A DNA stretch of 39,965 bases from an uncultured Flavobacteriaceae bacterium (GTDB lineage Bacteria > Bacteroidota > Bacteroidia > Flavobacteriales > Flavobacteriaceae). A program made the position numbers and the translations under genes. This document shows positions 17,497 to 25,587 of this stretch, one piece after another. Location: the NCBI GenBank assembly GCA_905479625.1, contig CAJQNF010000064.1, positions 1 to 39,965 on the forward strand, written 5' to 3'. Each line of letters opens with the position of its first letter. The first letter of the stretch is position 1. The notes below the pieces were generated by a model. The model saw only the letters and a program-made list of their open reading frames with translations. It had not been told where the DNA came from and made no database searches.

Positions 17497-18990
17497 TTAT
17501 TTGATCCCAGATGACTTTACTTCCATCTTAGCTTCTCTTGCCTTGGCCTCTTCCAACCAACCAGGAATAACTTCTTTTTTAAATGTCTCTTTTTCTGAAA
17601 CCAGCTTATCCATATCCAATCCGATATATTCCTGAGCTTTATCCTTACTTGCAATATCAGGCATTACGATAGGCTCATTAAAACCTAAACTAGCCAATAA
17701 TCTCGCTAATTTTATTCTGGCATCCTGTACCTTACTCATTCCGGTTGCATAAACTCTTGCGATTTCAACAGGCGAGTGAAAAGAACCTCCGTGGGAAGCT
17801 GCTCCATAATCCCATCTCCACTGAGCGTGTCTGATGTCTTGAAGAATATCTTTCATTTGCGCCTCAGTTGCCCCAAGATCCCAGGCTTTTTTAGCTTCTA
17901 AATGAGCAAGAACCAAATCTCCTTCAAGAGCCAATCTGGTTTCAGCTGATTTCTTCTGTCTGGAATATACATTTTCAATTAACTTACTGGTTTCCTGACG
18001 GTGGCACACCTGACAAGAATTAGCGACATTGTTTAAAGGTGATTGAATATGATGATCAGTAAATTTTTGTCCTCCTTCACTTTTATAAGGCATATGGCAA
18101 TCAGCACAAGAAACACCTCTATCGGCGTGAACACCTGTCAAATAAGTTTCATAACCCGGGTGCTGAGCTTTCAACATAGGCGCTTTACTTAAAGTATGGG
18201 TCCAATCACTGAAACCAATATCATCATAGTATTTTTCCATATCCTCTGCAGTAAATCCTTCTTTCCATGGGAAAACCAAATAAGGAACTCCTTCTTTACC
18301 AGGAATATTTTTATTAAAGTAATATTCAGCGTGACATTGAGCACATACCAAAGATCGCATTTCCTGGTGTGTTGCCTGACCAATATCTTTACCCATACTA
18401 TCAAAAGCCTCAACTAGCGCTGGTCTTGAAATTTGTAAGCTCATATCCTTGGGGTTGTGACAGTCTGCACAACCAATATTATTGACAACTTCACTTCCCT
18501 TCGATGCCCATTTTCCTGAATAAAATTCATCAATTCCCTTTTCATTCATCAATCTCGGAACATCAGGGCTTTTACAAGTCCAACATGTAGCAGGCATTGG
18601 TCCGTCATCCGGTCCGGTAGGCCCTCCTGTTCGAAGGCTGTTTTGAATATCATCTATAGCATAATAATGCCCACGTCCTTGTTTATAATCTTTCGAAAAA
18701 CCATATCCAGCCCAAAGAATTACAAGATTAGGATCTTCTTCAAGTAAATCAATCGTATGGCTGCCTCCCTGATAAGATGCAAAATTAGTATCTAAGGTTT
18801 GTAAGTACGATTGGTATTCTTTTGGAAAGTTCTTGCCCCAAACATCATTTCTAGGCTCATTATCATTAATTTCCACCATCGGTGTATAGGCGAACTTCGC
18901 CTCATTTTTCCTATTGATTACACTCGATGCAAGCATTCCTAAGAGGAATACTACGACGGCGGTTACGATAAACAAGATCCAATTCTTCAT
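17497..18990 (-). CDS. nrfA: Pentahaem cytochrome c nitrite reductase NrfA (ammonia-forming)
   Basis: 497-residue NrfA, which reduces nitrite to ammonium with six electrons at a Lys-ligated haem on the periplasmic side. The active-site haem motif CWTCK is at Cys136, Cys139 and Lys140. Four further motifs follow: CADCH, CAQCH, CADCH and CQVCH, giving five haems. The calcium/active-site segment CHAEYYF is present. Residues about 4-24 are a hydrophobic N-terminal anchor or signal. It lies downstream of nrfH (12 bases between genes), its quinol-oxidising partner. Dedicated haem attachment by the downstream CcsBA is expected. Confidence 0.96.
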   Translation of the reverse strand: MKNWILFIVTAVVVFLLGMLASSVINRKNEAKFAYTPMVEINDNEPRNDVWGKNFPKEYQSYLQTLDTNFASYQGGSHTIDLLEEDPNLVILWAGYGFSKDYKQGRGHYYAIDDIQNSLRTGGPTGPDDGPMPATCWTCKSPDVPRLMNEKGIDEFYSGKWASKGSEVVNNIGCADCHNPKDMSLQISRPALVEAFDSMGKDIGQATHQEMRSLVCAQCHAEYYFNKNIPGKEGVPYLVFPWKEGFTAEDMEKYYDDIGFSDWTHTLSKAPMLKAQHPGYETYLTGVHADRGVSCADCHMPYKSEGGQKFTDHHIQSPLNNVANSCQVCHRQETSKLIENVYSRQKKSAETRLALEGDLVLAHLEAKKAWDLGATEAQMKDILQDIRHAQWRWDYGAASHGGSFHSPVEIARVYATGMSKVQDARIKLARLLASLGFNEPIVMPDIASKDKAQEYIGLDMDKLVSEKETFKKEVIPGWLEEAKAREAKMEVKSSGIK

Positions 18991-19002
18991 ATGTTGATAT
19001 TT

Positions 19003-19590
19003 TTATTTATTCATTTCTGTTTTTAACCATTCCGGTATCACATCCTTCTCAGGATCTGTTGGAATAGGTGCTAAAGTATATTTCGTACTGGAAAGACCAT
19101 GAACCCTGCCATGAGGTACTTCACGATGACATTCCCAACATTTCCGTCCAGTTCTGTTCTCATTGTGATTTTCTAACCAACTGGAAAGTTTTACATCAGT
19201 TACCTGATTTGTATGACATCTTATACAGTTATTATGTACCACTTCCTGTGAAGCCTCTTTCATAAAAATTACTTGAGGTTCATTACGAAGTGTAAATACC
19301 GAGGCATGGTACAAACCATCCTTGGCTTTAAAGAAATATTTGCTTGCTATATTGTTATGAGGAACATGACAATCATTACAGGAAGTGGCTTCCCGGTGAG
19401 AACTGTGCATCCAACTATTATATTCAGAGGTCATGACATGACAATTGACACAGGTCTTTGGGTCATCGCCCATGTAAGAAATCACCTCCGATTCCTTTGC
19501 TAAAAAAGTTGAAAGACCAACTATAGTTCCAAATATTACAATAGCATATGGTAACCACCTGGATTGATACGGGAGAAAATTAAAAGCCAA
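19003..19590 (-). CDS. nrfH: NrfH membrane-anchored tetrahaem cytochrome c
   Basis: 195-residue NapC/NrfH-type quinol dehydrogenase that passes electrons from the menaquinone pool to NrfA. It has one transmembrane helix (about residues 12-30) and four CxxCH motifs: CVNCH, CNDCH, CIRCH and CWECH. The start codon is TTG at 19590-19588: an in-frame TAA lies five codons upstream, and the next in-frame ATG would remove the membrane helix. It is the first gene of nrfHA-ccsBA and is divergent from the beta-barrel gene at 19905. Confidence 0.94.
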   Translation of the reverse strand: MAFNFLPYQSRWLPYAIVIFGTIVGLSTFLAKESEVISYMGDDPKTCVNCHVMTSEYNSWMHSSHREATSCNDCHVPHNNIASKYFFKAKDGLYHASVFTLRNEPQVIFMKEASQEVVHNNCIRCHTNQVTDVKLSSWLENHNENRTGRKCWECHREVPHGRVHGLSSTKYTLAPIPTDPEKDVIPEWLKTEMNK

Positions 19591-19904
19591 ATTGTTTAGT
19601 TAGTTTGATTAAACAAATATAAACAAATAAACAAAACATAAAAAAATTAAACATGAGTTTAGTCACCTAATAAAAATATTAGTTTTTGTTAGTTTGTGCT
19701 CGTAAAAATTAAAAAATGGATCTAGATATAAAAACATGCATTCGGTATTTACAACTAAACTTTTTCACCTAGAAAAACATTCTTATTTTTGCCATCATTT
19801 ATGTCAGTTCATGTAAAACATTGTTTTTACTATAAAAATTAACTAATAAAAACTTGATTAACTTACTCACTTACTGAAATCAAATTATACTAACTACTAC
19901 TATT
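19591..19904. other. 314-base divergent region between nrfH and barrel gene
   Basis: AT-rich spacer that must hold promoters in both directions. On the minus strand TATATTTG at 19621-19614 matches the -7 box TAnnTTTG just upstream of nrfH, though no TTG sits at the right distance. On the plus strand TATTTTTG at 19784-19791 matches the same box for the barrel gene, again without a clear -33. A small inverted repeat CTAATA/TATTAG (19667-19682) followed by T's lies between them. I see no clear FNR/CRP-like palindrome. Confidence 0.45.
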
Positions 19905-21203
19905 ATGAGAAAATTACTTTTTATTATTATTGCCCTGGGTGGCTTTCATCAGGCTTTTGCACAAGAATTAGCCGTTTCGGCTGAGCTTAAACCAAGGTTT
20001 GAAGCCAGACATGGCTTTGGAACACTCGCTTCTCCAGATGATGATGCGGCGTTATTCGTTTCCCAGAGAGCCAGGTTAAATATTGATTTTGCTACAGAAA
20101 AATATCAGGTGTTTTTTGCTGTTCAGAATGTGAGTGTTTGGGGTGATGTAAGCACACTGGCTAAAAACGATAAGAATGGCACCTCATTTCATCAAATGTG
20201 GGGGCAATACAATTTCAGCGAAAAATTTGCCATGAAATTGGGACGTCAGGAAATTGCATATGACGATCAACGTATTTTTGGCGCAGTCGACTGGGCACAG
20301 CAGGCAAGAAGCCATGATGCCTTGATGTTTAAGATTAAACCCGGTAAAAACAGCAAGCTGGATGTCGGTTTTGCTTTGAATGCCAACGGTGAAACTAATT
20401 TTAAAGAAGACTATTTAGTGAATCAGTATAAGTCCATGCAATTTGCATGGTTTCATACTAACTTCTCAGAAAACATGGGATTAAGTTTGTTATTCTTAAA
20501 CAACGGCATGCCTTACAACAAAGTAGAAGGAACCGATACAGAGCAAAAAACTACTTATAGCCAGACTATTGGTGGTAGATTTACATACAAAAGAAACCGA
20601 TTTGATTTTAATGCAGCCACCTACTTTCAAGGAGGAAATACCCCGAGAGGAGCTGAGGGAAAGCTAGATTTATCAGCCTATTATCTCTCTGCTAATGCCA
20701 ATTTCAAGGTGCTGGATGTTCTTAAATTGGGTGCAGGTTTCGAATTACTTTCTGGTAATGATCAAGATGGAGATGTTACGAAAAGTAATGCTTTTAGCCC
20801 TTTCTATGGCACCAATCATAAGTTTAATGGCTGGATGGATTATTTCTATGTGGGTAATCATTCCAACAATGTGGGGCTGATAGATATTTATGTGCCTATT
20901 GTATACAAAAAAGACAAGCTGCAAATGAGGTTAATTCCTCATTTCTTTTCGGCTGATGGAACTATCTTGAAACCAGGATTTGAAAAAGCGGATGCTTATT
21001 TAGGTACTGAGATAGATTTTGATATCAGCTATGAATTGGTTAAAAATGTAAAAATATTCGCGGGCTATTCTCATATGTTAGCTACCGAATCTATGGAATA
21101 TATCAAAGGAGGCAGCAAGGATGAAACAAATAACTGGGGCTGGGTTATGGTGACCTTTAAACCTACCTTCTTTAAAAAGAAATTTGACCAACCACAGAAC
21201 TAA
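19905..21203 (+). CDS. Outer-membrane beta-barrel protein, alginate-export-like porin
   Basis: 432-residue exported protein with a signal peptide (residues 1-19, AFAQ end) and alternating amphipathic strands throughout. The stretch FEARHGFGT, RARLNIDF, WGQYNF and MKLGRQEIAYDDQRIFG near residues 25-140 resembles the alginate-export (AlgE/Alginate_exp) barrel family, many members of which are general or anion porins. It is divergent from nrfHA-ccsBA, so passage of nitrite or nitrate is an attractive inference, but no residue supports a substrate. The product ends with an aromatic-poor tail, so the fold assignment is by pattern only. Confidence 0.75.
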   Translation: MRKLLFIIIALGGFHQAFAQELAVSAELKPRFEARHGFGTLASPDDDAALFVSQRARLNIDFATEKYQVFFAVQNVSVWGDVSTLAKNDKNGTSFHQMWGQYNFSEKFAMKLGRQEIAYDDQRIFGAVDWAQQARSHDALMFKIKPGKNSKLDVGFALNANGETNFKEDYLVNQYKSMQFAWFHTNFSENMGLSLLFLNNGMPYNKVEGTDTEQKTTYSQTIGGRFTYKRNRFDFNAATYFQGGNTPRGAEGKLDLSAYYLSANANFKVLDVLKLGAGFELLSGNDQDGDVTKSNAFSPFYGTNHKFNGWMDYFYVGNHSNNVGLIDIYVPIVYKKDKLQMRLIPHFFSADGTILKPGFEKADAYLGTEIDFDISYELVKNVKIFAGYSHMLATESMEYIKGGSKDETNNWGWVMVTFKPTFFKKKFDQPQN

Positions 21204-21230
21204 TCAATTTAATAATTGATGATTTTTTTA
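21203..21230 (+). terminator. Weak terminator after barrel gene
   Basis: ATCAATT pairs with AATTGAT around a 4-base loop, then GATTTTTTTA. The stem is entirely AT-rich apart from one pair, so termination may be partial and the glycosyltransferase, 36 bases on, could receive read-through. Confidence 0.5.
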
Positions 21231-21239
21231 AGCTGAATC

Positions 21240-22496
21240 ATGCTGAACAATAAAATATTGATCATTGGTCTTATCTGGCCAGAACCCGATGCAACAGCAG
21301 CAGGGAGCAGAATGATTCAGCTTATTCATTTTTTTATCAAACAGGGTCATAAGCTTAGTTTCGCTTCAGCAGCCTCAACAGGTGACTTGTCTTTTGATTT
21401 TTCAGCATTACCAGTTACTTGCCTTAACATAGAGCTTAATAGCGCTAGCTTTGATGAGGAGTTAAAAAGTTTGGACCCGGGGATGGTTATCTTTGATCGG
21501 TTTTTGACCGAAGAACAATACGGTTGGAGGGTCCAGCAAACCTGCCCGGATGCGATAAGAATACTTGATACAGAAGACCTTCATTTTCTTAGAAAAGCAC
21601 GAGAAATGGCTGTCAAGAAAGGCGTGGATCGATGGATGGAATTCATCCAAAATGACACTACAAAAAGAGAAATAGCCAGTATATTCAGAAGTGATCTTTC
21701 CTTGATCATCTCCAAATATGAGTTTAAACTATTGCAAGAAGAGTTTAAAATTGATACATCCCTCCTGTTCTATCTGCCATTTCTGATTGATATTCCAGAA
21801 GAAAAAACCCTTGCTGACCTTCCGGCATTTGATCAGAGACAGCATTTTATGACCATAGGTAATTTCAAGCACCAACCTAACCTTGATGCCATAAAGTATC
21901 TTCATTCACATATTTGGCCTATCATCAGAAAAGAACTGCCTCAGGCAGAACTAAACATATATGGTGCCTACGCACCCGAGGCCTTAGAGCAACTTCACAA
22001 CCCTGCAACCGGTTTTTTAATCAAAGGATGGATAGCTGATAAAAAAGAAGCTTTTATACAGTCAAGAATATGCCTGGCCCCACTCCGATTTGGAGCTGGT
22101 CAAAAAGGAAAGTTACTCGATTCGATGGTATATGGTACACCAAGTGTGACGACTACTATTGGTGCAGAAGGTATGCTGAATACATCAAACTGGAATGGTT
22201 TTATAGAAAATGAAAAGGAAGCATTTGCATTGAAAGCAGTTCAATTGTATCAAGATCAAGTGCTATGGAACAAGGCTCAAAAAAACGGGTATGTATTGCT
22301 CCAAAAAAACTATGATAAAAAGGCTTATGAATCAACATTGGTTAAAAGGCTCGAATCATTAGGCAAGGACCTGGATCAACACAGAAAATCTAATTTCACA
22401 GGTGCGATGTTATCTCATCACCTGCATCAGAGCACTAAATTTCTATCAAAATGGATAGAAACAAAAAACCTATTGAACGATAAAATAGTAGAGTAA
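21240..22496 (+). CDS. Glycosyltransferase, GT4-like
   Basis: 418-residue cytosolic glycosyltransferase with a GT-B fold. The N-terminal domain carries the loop WPEPDATAAGSRM (about residues 14-26). The C-terminal nucleotide-sugar domain has PLRFGAGQKGKLLDSMVYG (about residues 280-298) with the following TTIGAEGM, characteristic of GT4 enzymes. Donor and acceptor are unknown, and it is not within a visible polysaccharide cluster. Its last 27 bases overlap the convergent DUF423 gene, so the two transcripts are antisense at their ends. Confidence 0.85.
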   Translation: MLNNKILIIGLIWPEPDATAAGSRMIQLIHFFIKQGHKLSFASAASTGDLSFDFSALPVTCLNIELNSASFDEELKSLDPGMVIFDRFLTEEQYGWRVQQTCPDAIRILDTEDLHFLRKAREMAVKKGVDRWMEFIQNDTTKREIASIFRSDLSLIISKYEFKLLQEEFKIDTSLLFYLPFLIDIPEEKTLADLPAFDQRQHFMTIGNFKHQPNLDAIKYLHSHIWPIIRKELPQAELNIYGAYAPEALEQLHNPATGFLIKGWIADKKEAFIQSRICLAPLRFGAGQKGKLLDSMVYGTPSVTTTIGAEGMLNTSNWNGFIENEKEAFALKAVQLYQDQVLWNKAQKNGYVLLQKNYDKKAYESTLVKRLESLGKDLDQHRKSNFTGAMLSHHLHQSTKFLSKWIETKNLLNDKIVE

Positions 22497-22850
22497 CAAA
22501 CCCCAACCGCTCATTAAAAAGAGACCTCCTACAGGGGTTACAGGACCTAGAAACTTAAGATTTATCTTTTTAGCCTTTGCGTAACACAACGCATAAATAC
22601 TAAAAGAAAATAAAATCACTCCGATAATCATAGAAGAAGCAATCATTCTTTCAGTAAAATCAATAAACTCGAAATGAAATCCCAGAAATAGTAATACCAC
22701 CGCGTGTATGAGCTGATATTTTACGCCAGTTTCAAAACTGTGCAAGACCTCTGGGGGGAGAACTCGTTTAAGTCGGTGTGCACCAAAAGCTCCGAAAATA
22801 ATTCCAAAAAAACCAAAAGTAGCTGCAAAAAATTTAACAATAAGGATCAT
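22470..22850 (-). CDS. DUF423 family membrane protein (YgdD-like)
   Basis: 126-residue inner-membrane protein with four hydrophobic helices. The family signature FGAFGAHRLKRVLPPE (about residues 19-34) followed by FETGVKYQLIHAVVLL is clear. Function of DUF423 proteins is unknown. Its C-terminus overlaps the glycosyltransferase gene by 27 bases on the opposite strand. Confidence 0.9.
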   Translation of the reverse strand: MILIVKFFAATFGFFGIIFGAFGAHRLKRVLPPEVLHSFETGVKYQLIHAVVLLFLGFHFEFIDFTERMIASSMIIGVILFSFSIYALCYAKAKKINLKFLGPVTPVGGLFLMSGWGLLLYYFIVQ

Positions 22851-23133
22851 ATTATTATGTTTTAGGAACAGTTAAATCAGGAGGTTTTATTAAACAAGAC
22901 ATCCATCAATTCGACGTGCTCTTTTAGAAAGAACGTTTAAAACAACTTAATATTTTTACTAATTCAGATACTCACGGCCAATTCGATTCCTACATCTTTT
23001 ATTTCTTGTAAATGTTTGACTTAGTATATATTCATGTATTTACAACTATAGTTATTAATATTTAACAATTTTGTATTTTATTTAGCATAATAGCAGTAAA
23101 TACGTTAAATTATAGTTAATCCATTTTAAAAAT
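22851..23133. other. Intergenic region before micropeptide gene 3
   Basis: AT-rich spacer between the leftward DUF423 gene and the rightward micropeptide gene 3. No gene, RNA or convincing inverted repeat is recognisable. The DUF423 promoter must lie here but no TAnnTTTG box is clearly placed. Confidence 0.4.
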
Positions 23134-23160
23134 CGTAACAAAGAATACTTGATGCGCGTC
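23134..23160 (+). promoter_or_regulatory. ECF-sigma-like promoter of micropeptide gene 3
   Basis: CGTAAC at 23134-23139, then exactly 17 bases, then CGTC at 23157-23160. The boxes and spacing match those at 10069-10095. Bases between the boxes are mostly unlike those of the first copy, whereas TAACAAA, GCGTCT and the following TAGAAACCA are conserved. That is the pattern expected of a promoter plus leader under selection. Confidence 0.65.
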
Positions 23161-23191
23161 TTTATTATAGAAACCATCAAATTATCGCATT

Positions 23192-23305
23192 ATGAAATCA
23201 ATTATAAACACATTCACAACAGAAGAAAGAAGGTTTGTTCAATTTTCGAACTTTAGAAACGCTAAAAGAATCAAATGGTCACAACATAGACATTATAGTC
23301 ATTAA
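23192..23305 (+). CDS. Micropeptide family member 3 (37 aa)
   Basis: 37-residue paralogue of the two ORFs near 10.2 kb. Its core FSNFRNAKRIKWSQHRHYSH (residues 18-37) is identical to member 1 at 14 of 20 positions and to member 2 at 12 of 20. Its N-terminus (MKSIINTFTTEERRFVQ) resembles member 1 in having Lys at position 2 and a charged EE/ESE segment before an aromatic. It starts 31 bases after the ECF-like CGTC box and is followed by a terminator, so it is a single-gene transcript. It is basic, Cys-free and not membrane-spanning. Function unknown. Confidence 0.75.
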   Translation: MKSIINTFTTEERRFVQFSNFRNAKRIKWSQHRHYSH

Positions 23306-23351
23306 ATTTTCCATTTCATCTTTACCATTTATGTCGATATGATATTAACTG

Positions 23352-23386
23352 TCTAAAAAAGCTTCCTTACCGAAGCTTTTTTTAGA
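23352..23386. terminator. Bidirectional terminator
   Basis: TCTAAAAAAGCTTC pairs with GAAGCTTTTTTTAGA (one bulged base) around a 6-base loop. The T-rich and A-rich flanks let it end both the micropeptide transcript and the convergent nuclease gene (stop at 23399). Confidence 0.85.
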
Positions 23387-23398
23387 TTATTGATTGAC

Positions 23399-24253
23399 TT
23401 AATGGTCTTCTACGTGATTTTCACATAAATCATTAATATCATCCTGAATCTTTTTGATCCGTGCTTTTGAAAATCCATTCTTATGCAACAATTCAGGAGC
23501 CTCATAGATTTCCTTGCATAACACAACTCCTTGTTCTAAAAAAACCTGTTTTTCTCTTTTTGTTAAGGAGGTTAGCGCTGTGATTGGAAATAATTTTGAC
23601 TTATTTATCCTGTATTTCAAACTCTTGTCCTGCGGATAATCCCAACTAACAAGCTGCAATCCAGCGCATTTCGCATAAGCTATGGCATCAAGAGTAAACC
23701 TGGTGTTTGTAAAAATCCACCCCTGGTAATTTGTATAGGAATTGGTCTTGTCCTGCTCCAGCCTTCTTTTAATATCATTATATCTTGAGTGTATATACAA
23801 TGGTATCTTGACGTCATTTGCTTTTCCTTGTGAATTGTGATATTTGCATTCAATTATATAGCATTTTTCCTCTTTACAAGCCAAAACATCTACCTCATGT
23901 GTCACACAATTACCCTGCATAATTATCCCAACATCTGTAGTGTAACCATCATGCCTGAAAATATGTCCTATAAAATTCTCAAAAGGAAATCCCGATGGCC
24001 CGAGTTCCATAATTGCCTTTTTGAGCTTGTACCTCGCAGCACTGGGTCTTCTATTGCTTTTCAATAATTTAAAAGCTTTATTATAGATTTCCTTTGTTGT
24101 CATTCCGTTATATAGTTCCTTCTCTATTTTATCTACTATTTCATTTGCCAACTTGTGATCTGCCCTGGCATTTTTCAAAGACAGAATTAGCTTATTCTCG
24201 TCAAAATCTGCAAGTTCACCAGAATATTTTCTTACTTTGATTGATTTCTTCAT
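23399..24253 (-). CDS. ATP-cone plus PD-(D/E)XK restriction-endonuclease-like protein
   Basis: 284-residue cytosolic protein. Residues 3-88 form an ATP-cone domain (IKVRKYSGELADFDENKL, as in NrdR and ribonucleotide reductases), which binds ATP/dATP. Residues about 90-200 form an Mrr-like PD-(D/E)XK nuclease domain: Glu120-Val-Asp122 in HEVDVLA and Glu135-Cys-Lys137 in IIECKYHN are the metal-binding core. The tail (about 225-284) is helical and Lys-rich. ATG at 24253 is chosen because it opens the ATP-cone directly; the frame continues upstream without support. No methyltransferase lies nearby. A nucleotide-gated nuclease in DNA repair or defence is inferred. Confidence 0.82.
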   Translation of the reverse strand: MKKSIKVRKYSGELADFDENKLILSLKNARADHKLANEIVDKIEKELYNGMTTKEIYNKAFKLLKSNRRPSAARYKLKKAIMELGPSGFPFENFIGHIFRHDGYTTDVGIIMQGNCVTHEVDVLACKEEKCYIIECKYHNSQGKANDVKIPLYIHSRYNDIKRRLEQDKTNSYTNYQGWIFTNTRFTLDAIAYAKCAGLQLVSWDYPQDKSLKYRINKSKLFPITALTSLTKREKQVFLEQGVVLCKEIYEAPELLHKNGFSKARIKKIQDDINDLCENHVEDH

Positions 24254-24297
24254 ACACCTAATATACCAAGATATTTTCTTATTCAGGCTATTCGTTG

Positions 24298-24305
24298 TAT
24301 TTTTG
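24298..24305 (+). promoter_or_regulatory. Possible -7 box for the MscS gene
   Basis: TATTTTTG matches TAnnTTTG and lies 24 bases before the chosen ATG at 24330. No TTG is found 17-23 bases upstream, so only half the promoter is supported. Confidence 0.3.
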
Positions 24306-24329
24306 CATTTTTTAAAATTGCACAACAAG

Positions 24330-25574
24330 ATGATTGAATTTTCACATTTTTTTTATCACTATTTTTTAAAACTGGGATTGACTGACCTATCTGCCAAATA
24401 CCTTAACATGGCGGTTTTGCTGTTGATCATGTTGATCGTTATTATTATTGTGGATCTGGTGATCAGAAAATTTTTGTTAAATCTATTTACTAGGTTATCC
24501 GTAAAAACCAAAACACATTTTGACGATTATGTTGTAAAGAACAAGGTTCCAAGAAATGTTGCTCATATTATTCCAATGCTAATTGCACTTGAATTTGCTC
24601 CAGTCGCATTTGTGGATTTTGAGTATTTAGAAAACATGGTAGAAATAGGGCTCCAGGTTTTTAGTATTCTCTTAACTATTTGGATCATTCGAAGTTTTGT
24701 AAAAGCTATCCGCGACTATCTTAATACCAAGGATAACTTAAAGGACAAGCCTATTAATAGTTATGTTCAGGTTATTCTCATTATTGTTTGGTCTATTGGT
24801 TTACTTTCGGCATTTGCGATCCTTACCGGGATTCCATTTTACAAATTTATCACTACCCTAGGAGCTGCTTCAGCAGTCATTTTATTGATCTTCAGGGATA
24901 CTATCATGGGTTTTGTTGCAAGTATACAAGTGTCTATTAACGATATGGTTCAAAACGGAGACTGGATCACTTTTGAAAAGTTTGGTGCAGATGGTGACGT
25001 GATTGAGATCAATTTAGCCACTGTAAAAGTTCAAAATTTTGACAAGACGATCACAACTATACCGACTTATGCACTCATTTCCGATTCTTTTAAGAACTGG
25101 AGAGGAATGGAGAATTCAGGCGGCAGAAGAATAAAAAGAGCTGTAATTATCAAGCAAAGTAGTATTAGCTATTTGAGCCATGAGAAAATAGAGGAGCTTA
25201 AAAAAATAGATTTGATCTCTGATTATTTGACAACTAAATCAGAAGACATTTCAAGGCATAATCTAAAGAATGAGGTTAACAAGGATTTATTGATCAATGG
25301 ACGTAACCTGACCAATATCGGAGTGTATAGAAAATTCGTTGAGAGTTATATTGAAAATCATTCAGCAATCAATAAGGAAATGATGATCATGACCAGACAA
25401 TTGGCCCCCAGCACAAAGGGAATACCTATTGAAATCTATGCCTTTAGCAAAGACAAAAGGTGGCAAAATTATGAATACATCATGGCAGATATATTTGACT
25501 ATATTATTGCGGCTGTTCCCTATTTTGATCTTGAAATATATGAATTAGCAACTGAATATAAAAGCGCAGACTAA
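24330..25574 (+). CDS. MscS-family mechanosensitive channel (YbdG-like)
   Basis: 414-residue inner-membrane channel that releases solutes on hypo-osmotic shock. About five transmembrane helices lie within residues 1-195. The pore-lining helix and beta domain follow: TTLGAASAVILLIFRDTIMG (about residues 177-196), then VQNGDWITFEKFGADGDVIE. The large soluble C-terminus and the segment DSFKNWRGMENSGGRRIKR are typical of the YbdG subgroup rather than MscS itself. The frame extends upstream, but the ATG at 24330 is preferred: it follows a -7-like box and removes overlap with the divergent nuclease gene. Confidence 0.9.
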   Translation: MIEFSHFFYHYFLKLGLTDLSAKYLNMAVLLLIMLIVIIIVDLVIRKFLLNLFTRLSVKTKTHFDDYVVKNKVPRNVAHIIPMLIALEFAPVAFVDFEYLENMVEIGLQVFSILLTIWIIRSFVKAIRDYLNTKDNLKDKPINSYVQVILIIVWSIGLLSAFAILTGIPFYKFITTLGAASAVILLIFRDTIMGFVASIQVSINDMVQNGDWITFEKFGADGDVIEINLATVKVQNFDKTITTIPTYALISDSFKNWRGMENSGGRRIKRAVIIKQSSISYLSHEKIEELKKIDLISDYLTTKSEDISRHNLKNEVNKDLLINGRNLTNIGVYRKFVESYIENHSAINKEMMIMTRQLAPSTKGIPIEIYAFSKDKRWQNYEYIMADIFDYIIAAVPYFDLEIYELATEYKSAD

Positions 25575-25587
25575 ATACAAATCTGTG

